A DNA stretch of 17,915 bases from CAIKBL01 sp043734785. Lineage in GTDB: Bacteria > Pseudomonadota > Gammaproteobacteria > Ga0077536. The stretch is from positions 1-17,915 of the forward strand of contig JAYTEX010000012.1 in the NCBI GenBank assembly GCA_043734785.1, written 5' to 3'. How positions within the stretch are numbered: position 1 is the stretch's first letter; each line of letters starts with the position of its first letter. Positions 7,059 to 14,467 of this stretch are shown here, one piece after another. The notes under the pieces were generated by a model, which was given only the letters and a program-made list of their open reading frames with translations, did no database searches and was not told where the DNA came from. The translations under genes and the position numbers were made by a program.

Positions 7059-7135
7059 GATGGAAGTCCTATTAATCTGATCTTGAGTGTTGTGTGAGAT
7101 GCGGTTAAATGGTGCACCGCAATATTCAAGTGACC

Positions 7136-7164
7136 TTTATAGGCGGCCTCTCGTTGGATGTCAA
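7136..7164 (-). promoter_or_regulatory. strong sigma-70 promoter of the PHA operon
   Basis: Read on the minus strand: TTGACA (7164-7159), 17-nt spacer, TATAAA (7141-7136). The -35 is a perfect consensus match and the spacing is optimal. Transcription should begin near 7128, giving a leader of about 70 nt before the phasin. The palindrome GTTGCAAC (7169-7176) lies just upstream of the -35 and is a candidate operator. Confidence 0.82.
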
Positions 7165-7168
7165 CCGC

Positions 7169-7176
7169 GTTGCAAC
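7169..7176. promoter_or_regulatory. palindrome upstream of the PHA promoter, candidate operator
   Basis: GTTGCAAC is a perfect 8-bp palindrome starting 4 nt upstream of the -35 box of the phasin promoter, in the divergent region shared with the esterase gene. A regulator such as a PhaR-type protein could bind there. No regulator gene is in the window, and 8 bp can occur by chance. Confidence 0.3.
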
Positions 7177-7211
7177 AAATATTTTGATCCCCAATGAATT
7201 GGCCTTTTTCC

Positions 7212-7218
7212 AGAGGAG
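7212..7218 (+). promoter_or_regulatory. ribosome binding site of the CocE-type esterase
   Basis: AGAGGAG ends 6 nt before the ATG at 7225, a strong Shine-Dalgarno match that fixes the start. A possible promoter upstream on this strand is TTGAGT (7083-7088), 16 nt, TTAAAT (7105-7110), which is weak. Confidence 0.7.
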
Positions 7219-7224
7219 AATGGT

Positions 7225-8958
7225 ATGACCGTGACGATCGACAAAAACGTGGCAATGCCATTACGTGACGGCACTCGGCTGAGGGCCGACGTATACCGGC
7301 CATCAACGGCCGGTCAGTATCCGGTATTGCTGCAAAGAACCCCGTATAACAAGGAGCTATGGCCGATCACCGCGTTGACTTTGGACCCCGTGAAGGCCGC
7401 CGCCGCCGGTTTCGTGGTGGTTATCCAGGATGTCCGTGGGCGGTGGGCCTCTGAGGGCGGCACCTATTTTCCGTATCGCGACGAATTCGCGGACGGTTAC
7501 GACAGCGTCGAATGGGCCGCCACCCAAGCCTATTCCAGCGGAGCAGTGGGGTGTTACGGGCTCTCTTATATGGGCGGCACGTCTTGGCTTGCGGCGGCCT
7601 CCGGGCATCCCGCCTTGAAAGCCTTATCGCCCACCACCGCGCCAAACGATTTCTGGCGCGATCATTTCTGGCGCGATGGCGTGCTCAATATTGGCACGCT
7701 CGCCATGTGGGCGATGCGGGCGATCGGCCCGGCCGCGCTGATCCGTGGGCGACCCAACCCGGCCGATTTTTTTCCGTTGCTCACCCAGCTAATCGACGAC
7801 ATTGATAACTTTGAACACGTGCTGCGCGCATTGCCGTTAAAGGATTTTGCGCCCACCCGCCCGCAAGACGATGCGTTTCTCCCGTTCTTCTACGAATTTC
7901 TCCGCCATCCGGTCCCGGACGACTGGACCAGCCAGTTGTTGATGACCGGACGCCACGCGCAGGTGCGCGCGCCCAGCCTCACGATTGCGGGGTGGCACGA
8001 TCTGCTGCTGGCGGCCGATCTCCAACATTTTCGGGCGATGCGCGATCATGCTGGCTCAGATGTCGCCCGAGCGCACAGCAAGCTCGTGGTCGGCCCGTGG
8101 GCGCACGGCATGTTCCAGAATGTGGTGGGACACCTGGACTTCGGCTTTAGAGCCAATGGGATGTTTCTTGATCTAAAAGAAGACCTGACCAAACTGCAGT
8201 TGCGCTGGTTCGCGCGTTGGTTGCGCGATGAGCGCAACGGGATCGATGAAGAGCCGCCCGTGAAACTTTTTATACAGGGGGTCAATCGCTGGCGGGATGA
8301 GGCGGACTGGCCGCTCGCGCGTGCCCAAGCGACGCCATGGTTTTTGAACGGTGATGGCAGCTTTGCGCGACAGCGCGCAGAGACCGCCGCACCGGCGCGC
8401 GCCTATGTCTACGATCCAAACGATCCCTGCCCGACCGCAGGCGGGACGCTCTTGCTGCCTCCGCAATACACGCCTGGGCCGGTCGAACAGACCGCGTTGC
8501 TGACGAGGCGTGACGTCTTGCACTACACCTCGCCACCGTTGGATACGGCACTTGAAGTCACGGGTCAGGTGCGCGCAGTGCTCTATGTCACGACCAGCGG
8601 GCGTGATACTGATTTCGTGGTGAAGCTCTGCGATGTCCATCCCGATGGGCGATGTTTTAACGTCTGCGATGGGGTGTTGCGGCTTTCATTCCGTGATGGT
8701 CAAACGCGCCAGGCGGTCACGCCGGGGGAAATGCTCCGAATCGAAGTCGATCTGTGGTCAACCGCCATGGTGTTCAAGGCCGGTCATCGCCTGCGCGTGC
8801 TCGTCACGTCCGGCGATTTTCCGCGCTACGATCGCAATCCCAATACGTTTGAGCTAGCACACGAGGCTACCGTTCTGGTCCCGGTCATGCAGCAAATCTT
8901 GAGTTCCGCACAACACGCTTCGCACTTGGTATTGCCAGAGATTCACGCGGTGGGGTGA
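7225..8958 (+). CDS. CocE/NonD-family hydrolase
   Basis: A 577-residue serine esterase/acylase of the X-Pro dipeptidyl-peptidase (S15) family. The alpha/beta-hydrolase domain spans about residues 1-340. It includes the family DVRGRWASEGG segment (69-79), the nucleophile S114 in GLSYMGG (112-118), D259 in AGWHD and H294 in GPWAHG. These positions fall close to those recalled for Rhodococcus cocaine esterase (Ser117, Asp259, His287). A C-terminal jelly-roll domain (about 350-577) includes LDTALEVTGQVRAVLYV and RLRVLVTSGDFPRYDRNPNT. Family members hydrolyse esters, amides or beta-lactam acyl groups. The natural substrate is unknown. No signal peptide is seen. It is divergent from the PHA operon and 172 nt upstream of a second hydrolase. 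Confidence 0.9.
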   Translation: MTVTIDKNVAMPLRDGTRLRADVYRPSTAGQYPVLLQRTPYNKELWPITALTLDPVKAAAAGFVVVIQDVRGRWASEGGTYFPYRDEFADGYDSVEWAATQAYSSGAVGCYGLSYMGGTSWLAAASGHPALKALSPTTAPNDFWRDHFWRDGVLNIGTLAMWAMRAIGPAALIRGRPNPADFFPLLTQLIDDIDNFEHVLRALPLKDFAPTRPQDDAFLPFFYEFLRHPVPDDWTSQLLMTGRHAQVRAPSLTIAGWHDLLLAADLQHFRAMRDHAGSDVARAHSKLVVGPWAHGMFQNVVGHLDFGFRANGMFLDLKEDLTKLQLRWFARWLRDERNGIDEEPPVKLFIQGVNRWRDEADWPLARAQATPWFLNGDGSFARQRAETAAPARAYVYDPNDPCPTAGGTLLLPPQYTPGPVEQTALLTRRDVLHYTSPPLDTALEVTGQVRAVLYVTTSGRDTDFVVKLCDVHPDGRCFNVCDGVLRLSFRDGQTRQAVTPGEMLRIEVDLWSTAMVFKAGHRLRVLVTSGDFPRYDRNPNTFELAHEATVLVPVMQQILSSAQHASHLVLPEIHAVG

Positions 8959-9073
8959 GCGCATAGAAATCACCGGCGGTGGTAGTGCGCGCCGCGTTCG
9001 GCCAATTCGTGGTTGCGGACCTCGATCCCGAGCGCACTCGTGAACTCGAGGCGAGTCTAGTGGTGACGCGCTA

Positions 9074-9108
9074 TTGCGACCCGGCCACCACGATTATACT
9101 GGTCGCAA
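9074..9108. promoter_or_regulatory. 8-bp dyad over a candidate promoter of the lipase gene
   Basis: TTGCGACC (9074-9081) and GGTCGCAA (9101-9108) are exact reverse complements 19 nt apart. A good -10 box, TATACT (9095-9100), lies between the arms. A -35 could be TATTGC (9072-9077, 17-nt spacer) or TTGCGA (15-nt spacer). An operator placed over a promoter is the simplest reading. If the transcript began upstream, it could instead form an RNA hairpin. The rest of the 172-nt gap after the esterase gene holds only a coding-like stretch noted under findings. Confidence 0.45.
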
Positions 9109-9130
9109 GTTCTAACTTGGGGAGTCTTGT

Positions 9131-10045
9131 ATGTTGGTTAATCTGATGATCGTCGCTGCAGTGGCGTACGCTGCATATCGTCTGTTTCCTGAGCCACTTT
9201 TTAATTTCGCGGTTCGCATGCAGCGCCGCGCGGCCGGACTCGTGCTGAAGGAAACGATGGTCGACGACCATCGCGTCCCCTATCTAGAAGGCGGTCGCGG
9301 TGAGCCTCTGCTGCTGCTGCACGGATTCGGCGCCGAGAAGGATCATTGGTCGCAGGTCGCGAAATTCCTGACACCGCACTTCCGCGTGATCGCGCCCGAT
9401 CTACCCGGCTTTGGTGAAAGCTCCCGGATTCCGGATGCACGCTACGATCTCGAACACAAACTTGATCGAATCGGGAAGTTCGCCACGGCAATCGGGATCT
9501 CGAAGTTCCACCTGGGCGGCAATTCAATGGGAGGGTATCTGGCGGCGATGTATGCCGCGCGCGCGCCAGATCAGGTTCAAACCCTCTGGCTGCTGGCGCC
9601 CGCGGGGGTCGCCGGCGCTGAGCAAAGTGAACTCCTGCAGATGATCGCGCGTGGCGACAATCTATTGCTGGTCGACTCGGAAGTCACTGGCAAGCGTTTG
9701 GCGGGCATGCTGTTTGGAAAGACGCCATTCGTGCCCGAGGCGTTCAACCGTGTTTGGCGCCAGCGTGCGATGCGCAATCGAGAATTCAATGCCAAGATTT
9801 TCACAGAACTGTTCAGCCAGCCCATTACGCTGGAAGAAAGAATTTCGGGGCTCGCCACACCCGCCTATATCGTGTGGGGAGATGATGACCGGATGTTGCA
9901 CGTGTCGGGCGCGCAGGCATTGAAACTGCTTCTCCCCAATGCCCAGGTGCGCATCATGCCTTACATGGGCCATTGCCCGATGATCGAGCGTCCGCGGGAC
10001 ACCGCCGTTGATTTTCTGAACTATCATCGGCGCGCGATCGAGTAA
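9131..10045 (+). CDS. membrane-anchored alpha/beta hydrolase, family V lipase-like
   Basis: A 304-residue alpha/beta hydrolase. Residues 1-19 form a hydrophobic N-terminal segment (LVNLMIVAAVAYAAY) that looks like an uncleaved membrane anchor. The segment LLLHGFGAEKDHW (61-73) is typical of bacterial family V lipases such as Moraxella Lip3, a family that also contains intracellular PHA depolymerases. Catalytic residues: S132 in GNSMGG (130-135), D252 in WGDDDRM, H281 in MGHCPM. A GGGGAG site (9119-9124) lies 6 nt before the ATG. It follows the CocE-type gene in the same direction but has its own candidate promoter. A lipase or esterase is the main call. A PHA depolymerase is possible, given the nearby PHA operon, but the N-terminal anchor argues for lipid substrates. 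Confidence 0.85.
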   Translation: MLVNLMIVAAVAYAAYRLFPEPLFNFAVRMQRRAAGLVLKETMVDDHRVPYLEGGRGEPLLLLHGFGAEKDHWSQVAKFLTPHFRVIAPDLPGFGESSRIPDARYDLEHKLDRIGKFATAIGISKFHLGGNSMGGYLAAMYAARAPDQVQTLWLLAPAGVAGAEQSELLQMIARGDNLLLVDSEVTGKRLAGMLFGKTPFVPEAFNRVWRQRAMRNREFNAKIFTELFSQPITLEERISGLATPAYIVWGDDDRMLHVSGAQALKLLLPNAQVRIMPYMGHCPMIERPRDTAVDFLNYHRRAIE

Positions 10046-10097
10046 TCCGGGCTGTGCCCCGCAGCATCTCGCGAACAGGGCTACCCGATCGCGGGTT

Positions 10098-10119
10098 CGG
10101 TGGGCACGCTCGTCCACCG
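10098..10119. other. hairpin between lipase and hydroxylase genes
   Basis: CGGTGGGC (10098-10105) and GTCCACCG (10112-10119) can form an 8-bp stem with one G-U pair and a 6-nt loop, 53 nt after the lipase stop. No T-run follows, so it is at most a weak terminator or processing site. No convincing promoter for the hydroxylase operon was found in the 137-nt gap. Confidence 0.3.
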
Positions 10120-10182
10120 GGCGCGTAGCGCGCGGTACCGATCACCACCGCAGTTGAAGCTTTGACCTTTGGAGTACACCTG

Positions 10183-11637
10183 ATGGCAGTCAGAACGGGA
10201 CAAGAATTCCTCGCCGGCCTCAATGATGGGCGCGAAGTATGGTATGACGGCAAAAGAGTCGACAATGTCGTGAGCTTCCCGCCGATGGCAGCGGCAGTAC
10301 GCTCGACTGCCATGCTCTACGACCTGCAGCATGATGCGCGCTTCCGGGATGTGCTCACGGTTGAATGCCCGGAGTTTGGCGGGCGGATCGCGCGGCCATT
10401 TGAGATCCCGCGCACCCGCGATCAATTGCGTCTGAAGCGCGAAGCCTACCTTATCTGGGCGCAAGCCACCTGCGGCATGATGGGGCGCAGTCCCGATTTC
10501 CTGAATGCGATGATCATGGCACTGGCGGCCAAGCAGAGTTTCTTTGCGGAGTGCTCGCCGGCCCGTGCGGAAGCCATCGTGAATTACTATCGGTACATTG
10601 CCGAAAAAGATTTGTTTCTGACCCATGCCTTGCTCGATCCGCAACTCGATAAAAGCAAACCACGGCATCAACAGGAAGATCCGAATATCCCGCTGCGGGT
10701 GATCGAGCGCACGAAAGAAGGACTGATCGTGCATGGCATCAAGCGGATCGCGACTGCCGCGCCGTATGCCGATGAGATCTTGGTGTGGCCGTTCCCGCCG
10801 ACTTTCCAGCCCGGTGAGGAAGCCTATGCGAACGTGTTCGCGATCCCGATGAACACCAAAGGACTGAAGACCTTGTGTCGTCCTTCGTTCGCAGCGCTGG
10901 AGGGTCCGCGTGCCGACCATCCGCTGTCTTCGCAGTTCGATGAGATCGATGCCACAGTGGTCTTCGATCACGTGCTGGTGCCCTGGGAGCGCGTGTTTTT
11001 ACATGAGGATATCCACTTCCTCAATCGCATGTACAAAGACTCTCGAATGCGTGAGATGACTGCGCATCAAACCAACGCGCGACTCGAGGCGAAGCTCGGG
11101 TTTCTGTATGCGTTGATCCTTCGAGTGGTAGAAGTTTCCGGTTCTGCCCAAAAGAGCGATATGATGGAGATGTTGGGAGAAGCGGTCGCTTGCGTCGAGG
11201 TCATCCGCAGCACCACGCGCTCGGCCGAAGAGCAAGCGACCGTCGATCCCGAAAATAATGTGATGTACCCAGATCTATTCGCCCTTCAAGCGGGGCGCGC
11301 GCTCGGTCCCGTGTACTACCCAAAGCTTATCGACATGCTCAGACGTGCCGGCGGCGGCGGTCTCATTCAACTTCCCGTCAGTGTCTCCGAATTCAATTCT
11401 CCGATTGGCGATGCGCTCGAACAGTCGTTGCGCGGTGCCGGCATCTCTGGGCGCGAGAAGACCAAGATTTTTAAACTTGCGTGGGATGTTTGCGGGAGCG
11501 AATTCGGCGCTCGGCATGCGCTCTATGAGATGAATTACGCCGGCGAGCGTAGTGCCTTATTAGCCGGAATTCAGCGGGAATATAGCCGCAAAGCGTACTA
11601 CACGAATCATCTGAACAAATTTCTTGAGGGCTTATGA
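10183..11637 (+). CDS. HpaB-family flavin-dependent phenol hydroxylase (oxygenase component)
   Basis: A 484-residue group D flavoprotein monooxygenase of the 4-hydroxyphenylacetate 3-hydroxylase (HpaB) family. With FADH2 from a separate reductase and O2, such enzymes hydroxylate a phenol ortho to its OH to give a catechol. Family motifs are GRSPDF (101-106), LTHALLDPQLDKSKP (146-160) and FDHVLVPWERVF (261-272). R102 and H148 correspond to conserved pocket residues; F106 replaces the Tyr of characterised 4-HPA enzymes. The ATG at 10183 is used because GGAG (10171-10174) lies 8 nt upstream; a TTG at 10162 would place that site inside the gene. The stop overlaps the next start by 4 nt (ATGA). 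No HpaC-type reductase is in the window, so one must be encoded elsewhere. The substrate is not determined. Confidence 0.85.
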   Translation: MAVRTGQEFLAGLNDGREVWYDGKRVDNVVSFPPMAAAVRSTAMLYDLQHDARFRDVLTVECPEFGGRIARPFEIPRTRDQLRLKREAYLIWAQATCGMMGRSPDFLNAMIMALAAKQSFFAECSPARAEAIVNYYRYIAEKDLFLTHALLDPQLDKSKPRHQQEDPNIPLRVIERTKEGLIVHGIKRIATAAPYADEILVWPFPPTFQPGEEAYANVFAIPMNTKGLKTLCRPSFAALEGPRADHPLSSQFDEIDATVVFDHVLVPWERVFLHEDIHFLNRMYKDSRMREMTAHQTNARLEAKLGFLYALILRVVEVSGSAQKSDMMEMLGEAVACVEVIRSTTRSAEEQATVDPENNVMYPDLFALQAGRALGPVYYPKLIDMLRRAGGGGLIQLPVSVSEFNSPIGDALEQSLRGAGISGREKTKIFKLAWDVCGSEFGARHALYEMNYAGERSALLAGIQREYSRKAYYTNHLNKFLEGL

Positions 11638-12488
11638 ATAGCAGCTTTTGGATCGATCTACGTGCCGGCGCATTTGCCCAGGGGTACCTCACCGCCGGAG
11701 GCTATCGCACGCGCTATCTACATGCCGGGCAGCACGGTCAGCCGCCGTTGATTTTCCTGCACGGCACGGGTGGTCATGCTGAGTGTTACTCCCGTAATCT
11801 GCTGGCGCATGGCGAGCACTTTGATACCTATGCGATCGATCTGATCGGGCACGGTTATAGCGACAAGCCCTCGTTTCCGTATGAGATCGACGTCTATGTC
11901 GAGCATGTGCGCGCGGTTATCGACACCCTCGGCTTCAACCAAATCAGACTCTCGGGAGAATCACTGGGCGGCTGGGTCGCGGCGCGGTTTGCGCTCAAGT
12001 ATCCGGAACGAGTCACGCAGATCGTACTGAACACGACCGGCGGCGCGACCATGAATTTGGAGGTGATGCAGCGAATCAAAACCTTGACGATGGCGGCCGT
12101 CGTCACGCCAACTTGGGACACGGTCAAGGCGCGTCTGGAATGGCTGATGGCCGATCCGGCGACGGTGACCGATGATCTGATCGCCTGCCGCCAGGCGATC
12201 TACCAGGCACCCGGCATGCTGGAGGCGATGCCTCACATCCTATGTCTGCAGGAACCGGATATCCGTGCGCGCAATAATCTCACCGATGACGAATGGCGCG
12301 CGATTAAAGCGCCGACCTTGGTGCTATGGACCGACAAAGATCCGACTGCGGCAGTCGAAGTGGGCGAGCGGATCACGAGTCTGATTCCGAATTCGGCGTT
12401 CGCGCTGATGATCGGCTGCGGGCACTGGCCGCAATTCGAAGATCCCGAGACGTTCAACACCTTGCATCTGCGCTTTCTGAAAGGTTAA
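11634..12488 (+). CDS. alpha/beta hydrolase, probable meta-cleavage-product C-C hydrolase
   Basis: A 284-residue alpha/beta hydrolase. Triad: S110 in GESLGG (108-113), D236 in WTDKDP and H264 in CGHWPQFE. These positions match E. coli MhpC (Ser110, Asp235, His263) as I recall them. The oxyanion segment FLHGTGGHAE (41-50) and IDLIGHGYSDKP (68-79) are typical of the MhpC/HsaD/BphD group. That group cleaves the C-C bond of 2-hydroxy-6-oxo-dienoates made by extradiol ring cleavage. It overlaps the hydroxylase stop by 4 nt and sits 4 nt before an extradiol dioxygenase gene, so the role as third step of a hydroxylate-cleave-hydrolyse route is strongly suggested. A general esterase is the alternative. 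The precise substrate is unknown. Confidence 0.82.
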   Translation: MNSSFWIDLRAGAFAQGYLTAGGYRTRYLHAGQHGQPPLIFLHGTGGHAECYSRNLLAHGEHFDTYAIDLIGHGYSDKPSFPYEIDVYVEHVRAVIDTLGFNQIRLSGESLGGWVAARFALKYPERVTQIVLNTTGGATMNLEVMQRIKTLTMAAVVTPTWDTVKARLEWLMADPATVTDDLIACRQAIYQAPGMLEAMPHILCLQEPDIRARNNLTDDEWRAIKAPTLVLWTDKDPTAAVEVGERITSLIPNSAFALMIGCGHWPQFEDPETFNTLHLRFLKG

Positions 12489-12492
12489 GGCA

Positions 12493-13425
12493 GTGACCGT
12501 CATCGCGCTGTGCGCGTCGCATACGCCGCTCAAGGATTTCCATGATCCCGGCGCAGAGGCGCAAGCCGAGGTGGCGCTCTGCTTTGCCGAAACCGCAGCA
12601 TGGGTTCGCGAGTTCGCGCCTGAACTTGTGGTGGTGTTCGGACCCGACCACTTCAATGGCTTTTTCTATCGCTTGATGCCGAGCTTCTGCATCGGCATCG
12701 CGGCGCAATCCGTGGGCGATTGGAACACGCCGCCGGGCGAACTGCCGGTCGCGAATGCGCACGCGCAAGCCTGCGTCCGTCATGTGCATCAGGCAGGCGT
12801 CGATGCTGCGGTTTCCTACCGCATGGAAGTCGATCATGGCATGACCCAGACCTTGCAGATGATTTTTGAGTGGAGCGCCTTACCCCCAATTCTGCCGATC
12901 TTTATTAACTGCGCCGCACCGCCACGCCCACCGCTGGCGCGCGTGATGGCGCTGGGCCGTGCGGTGGGCAGTTTCGTACAGACCCTAGGCAAACGCGTGT
13001 TGCTGGTCGGTAGCGGTGGACTTTCGCACGACCCGCCGATGCCCGCCTTGCTGAGCGCTTCACCCGCAGTGCGGGAGCGGATCATCGTGGGTGGCTCGCT
13101 GGCACCTGAGGCGCGGGCCGCGCGTGAGGCCAACGTCATCAACGCAGGGCTTGAGCAGACGCAGGGCGCGAGCAACGCGACAGCCCTCAATCCGGCTTGG
13201 GATCAACACATCCTGGAGTTACTCACGGCCCGTGATTTTGCCGGCCTAGGGGCATTGAACGACGAGGACATCACGATTAAAGGAGGCTGTGGTGGCCACG
13301 AGATCCGCACCTGGATCGCGACCGTGGCGGCGATGAGTCTGTTTCCCGCCACCCACGCACGAGTACGCATGTACCGCCCAATTCCCGTATGGGTCGCGGG
13401 CTTCGGCGTGATGACAATCGAATAA
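12493..13425 (+). CDS. mhpB: MhpB-type class III extradiol catechol dioxygenase
   Basis: A 310-residue non-heme Fe(II) dioxygenase of the LigB superfamily, close to E. coli 2,3-dihydroxyphenylpropionate 1,2-dioxygenase MhpB (314 residues) along its full length. Conserved elements are CASHTPL (7-13), FGPDHFNGFFY (49-59), VSYRMEVDHGMTQ (107-119), LLVGSGGLSHDPP (170-182), ALNPAWDQ (231-238), GGHEIRTWIA (267-276) and RPIPVWVAGFG (295-305). H115 and H179 fall exactly at the catalytic histidines reported for E. coli MhpB. H10, H53 and E270 are candidate iron ligands. It opens a substituted catechol ring next to the two hydroxyls. Start codon is GTG, 4 nt after the preceding stop. The natural catechol could be a phenylpropanoid or another alkyl catechol. 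Confidence 0.92.
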   Translation: MTVIALCASHTPLKDFHDPGAEAQAEVALCFAETAAWVREFAPELVVVFGPDHFNGFFYRLMPSFCIGIAAQSVGDWNTPPGELPVANAHAQACVRHVHQAGVDAAVSYRMEVDHGMTQTLQMIFEWSALPPILPIFINCAAPPRPPLARVMALGRAVGSFVQTLGKRVLLVGSGGLSHDPPMPALLSASPAVRERIIVGGSLAPEARAAREANVINAGLEQTQGASNATALNPAWDQHILELLTARDFAGLGALNDEDITIKGGCGGHEIRTWIATVAAMSLFPATHARVRMYRPIPVWVAGFGVMTIE

Positions 13426-13450
13426 GCGCGACACTGAAGGCTCTATGGTC

Positions 13451-13473
13451 GGATTCTTATCAGGGCAGAATCC
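13451..13473. other. 7-bp inverted repeat downstream of the dioxygenase gene
   Basis: GGATTCT (13451-13457) and AGAATCC (13467-13473) are exact reverse complements with a 9-nt loop, 25 nt past the mhpB-like stop and 127 nt before the next start. No T-run follows. It could be a weak terminator or a repressor site for the downstream genes. The rest of the 174-nt gap has a GAGG ribosome binding site (13590-13593) 6 nt before the ATG at 13600 and no clear promoter. Confidence 0.35.
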
Positions 13474-13599
13474 TCCGCCAACGGGACCGGGTCGGGCGCT
13501 CGCAAAGACGGATATCGCCAAGTCATCGGCATGCCAGGCGGGCCGTAAACGAATCAATTGAGGTAACATACGGACCAGTCGCACACCACGAGGTTAGGG

Positions 13600-14451
13600 A
13601 TGTTTCGCGCACACGTCTGCATCTTTCCGACTGATCGATCCATCTCGCCGGCCGAGTTGGCGCGCGCGGTTGAGGAACGCGACCTCGACGGTCTTTTTTT
13701 TCCTGAACACACCCACATGCCAGTGTCCTCCCGTTCGCCGTTTCTACCCGGCGGCGAGATCCCGGAACATTACCGACGCACTTACGATCCGTTCATTGCG
13801 CTCGCCATCGCTGCTGCGGTCACTGAACGCATTCGCCTCGGCACCGGCGTGTGTCTCATCACCGAGCACGATCCGATCGTGCTGGCCAAGACGGTCGCGT
13901 CCCTCGATCGTCTGTCGAATGGTCGAGTGATCCTCGGCATCGGCGCGGGGTGGAATCCGGAAGAGATGGAAAACCATGGCACGCCTTACAAGCAACGCTG
14001 GCCAATCCTGCGTGAAAGAGTGCTCGCCATGAAACGGATCTGGCGCCTGGACGAACCGCAGTTTCATGGGAACTATGTGACGTTCGGTCCGATGTGGTCC
14101 TATCCAAAGCCGACTCAGCACAATGGGCCGCCGATCTGGTTGGGTTCCAATTCGAAGTGGATTCCGAATCGCGTCGCGGAATACGCCGACGGCTGGATGC
14201 CGATCGTCGGGCGCTCAGGCTCAGGCAATGCCCGATTGGTCAAGGATGCCTGCGCGCGTATCGGTCGTCGTGCTGAGGACGTCACCTTGGCATTGTTTTA
14301 TGCGCCGCTTGAGGAGTCCGTCGCGCGTGAGCGCTTAGACGAGGGCTATACGGATTTTATTTTCGGCTTGCCATCCGCAGCGCGCGATGAGGTGCTGCCG
14401 ATGCTCGACAAGATTGCAACCCTGGCGGCCCGTTTGCGAGCCGATAACTGA
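13600..14451 (+). CDS. LLM class flavin/F420-dependent oxidoreductase
   Basis: A 283-residue luciferase-like TIM-barrel protein, shorter than the one at 1168 and of the compact actinobacterial-type LLM group often labelled F420-dependent. Motifs: DGLFFPEHTHMPV (30-42), TERIRLGTGVCLI (75-87), SLDRLSNGRVILGIGAGWNPEEMENHG (101-127), KRIWRLDEPQFHG (145-157), PPIWLGSNS (177-185). The cofactor may be FMN if the organism lacks F420. GAGG lies 6 nt before the ATG. Its stop is 16 nt before the fused acyl-CoA dehydrogenase start, so the two are probably co-transcribed. It might hydroxylate or oxidise the same pathway intermediates as its neighbours, but the substrate is unknown. Confidence 0.85.
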   Translation: MFRAHVCIFPTDRSISPAELARAVEERDLDGLFFPEHTHMPVSSRSPFLPGGEIPEHYRRTYDPFIALAIAAAVTERIRLGTGVCLITEHDPIVLAKTVASLDRLSNGRVILGIGAGWNPEEMENHGTPYKQRWPILRERVLAMKRIWRLDEPQFHGNYVTFGPMWSYPKPTQHNGPPIWLGSNSKWIPNRVAEYADGWMPIVGRSGSGNARLVKDACARIGRRAEDVTLALFYAPLEESVARERLDEGYTDFIFGLPSAARDEVLPMLDKIATLAARLRADN

Positions 14452-14467
14452 GAGTGAAGCGACGCCC

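Noticed and set aside
10081..10971. Long minus-strand frame (296 codons) across the HpaB-family gene
   Set aside because: It is antisense to a clear hydroxylase gene and rich in Arg/His/Gln as expected of a GC-rich shadow frame.
14387..14467. Upstream start for the fused acyl-CoA dehydrogenase
   Set aside because: It lies within the preceding LLM gene in another frame and encodes a Cys/Arg-rich, non-family N terminus; ATG at 14468 begins the recognisable protein.
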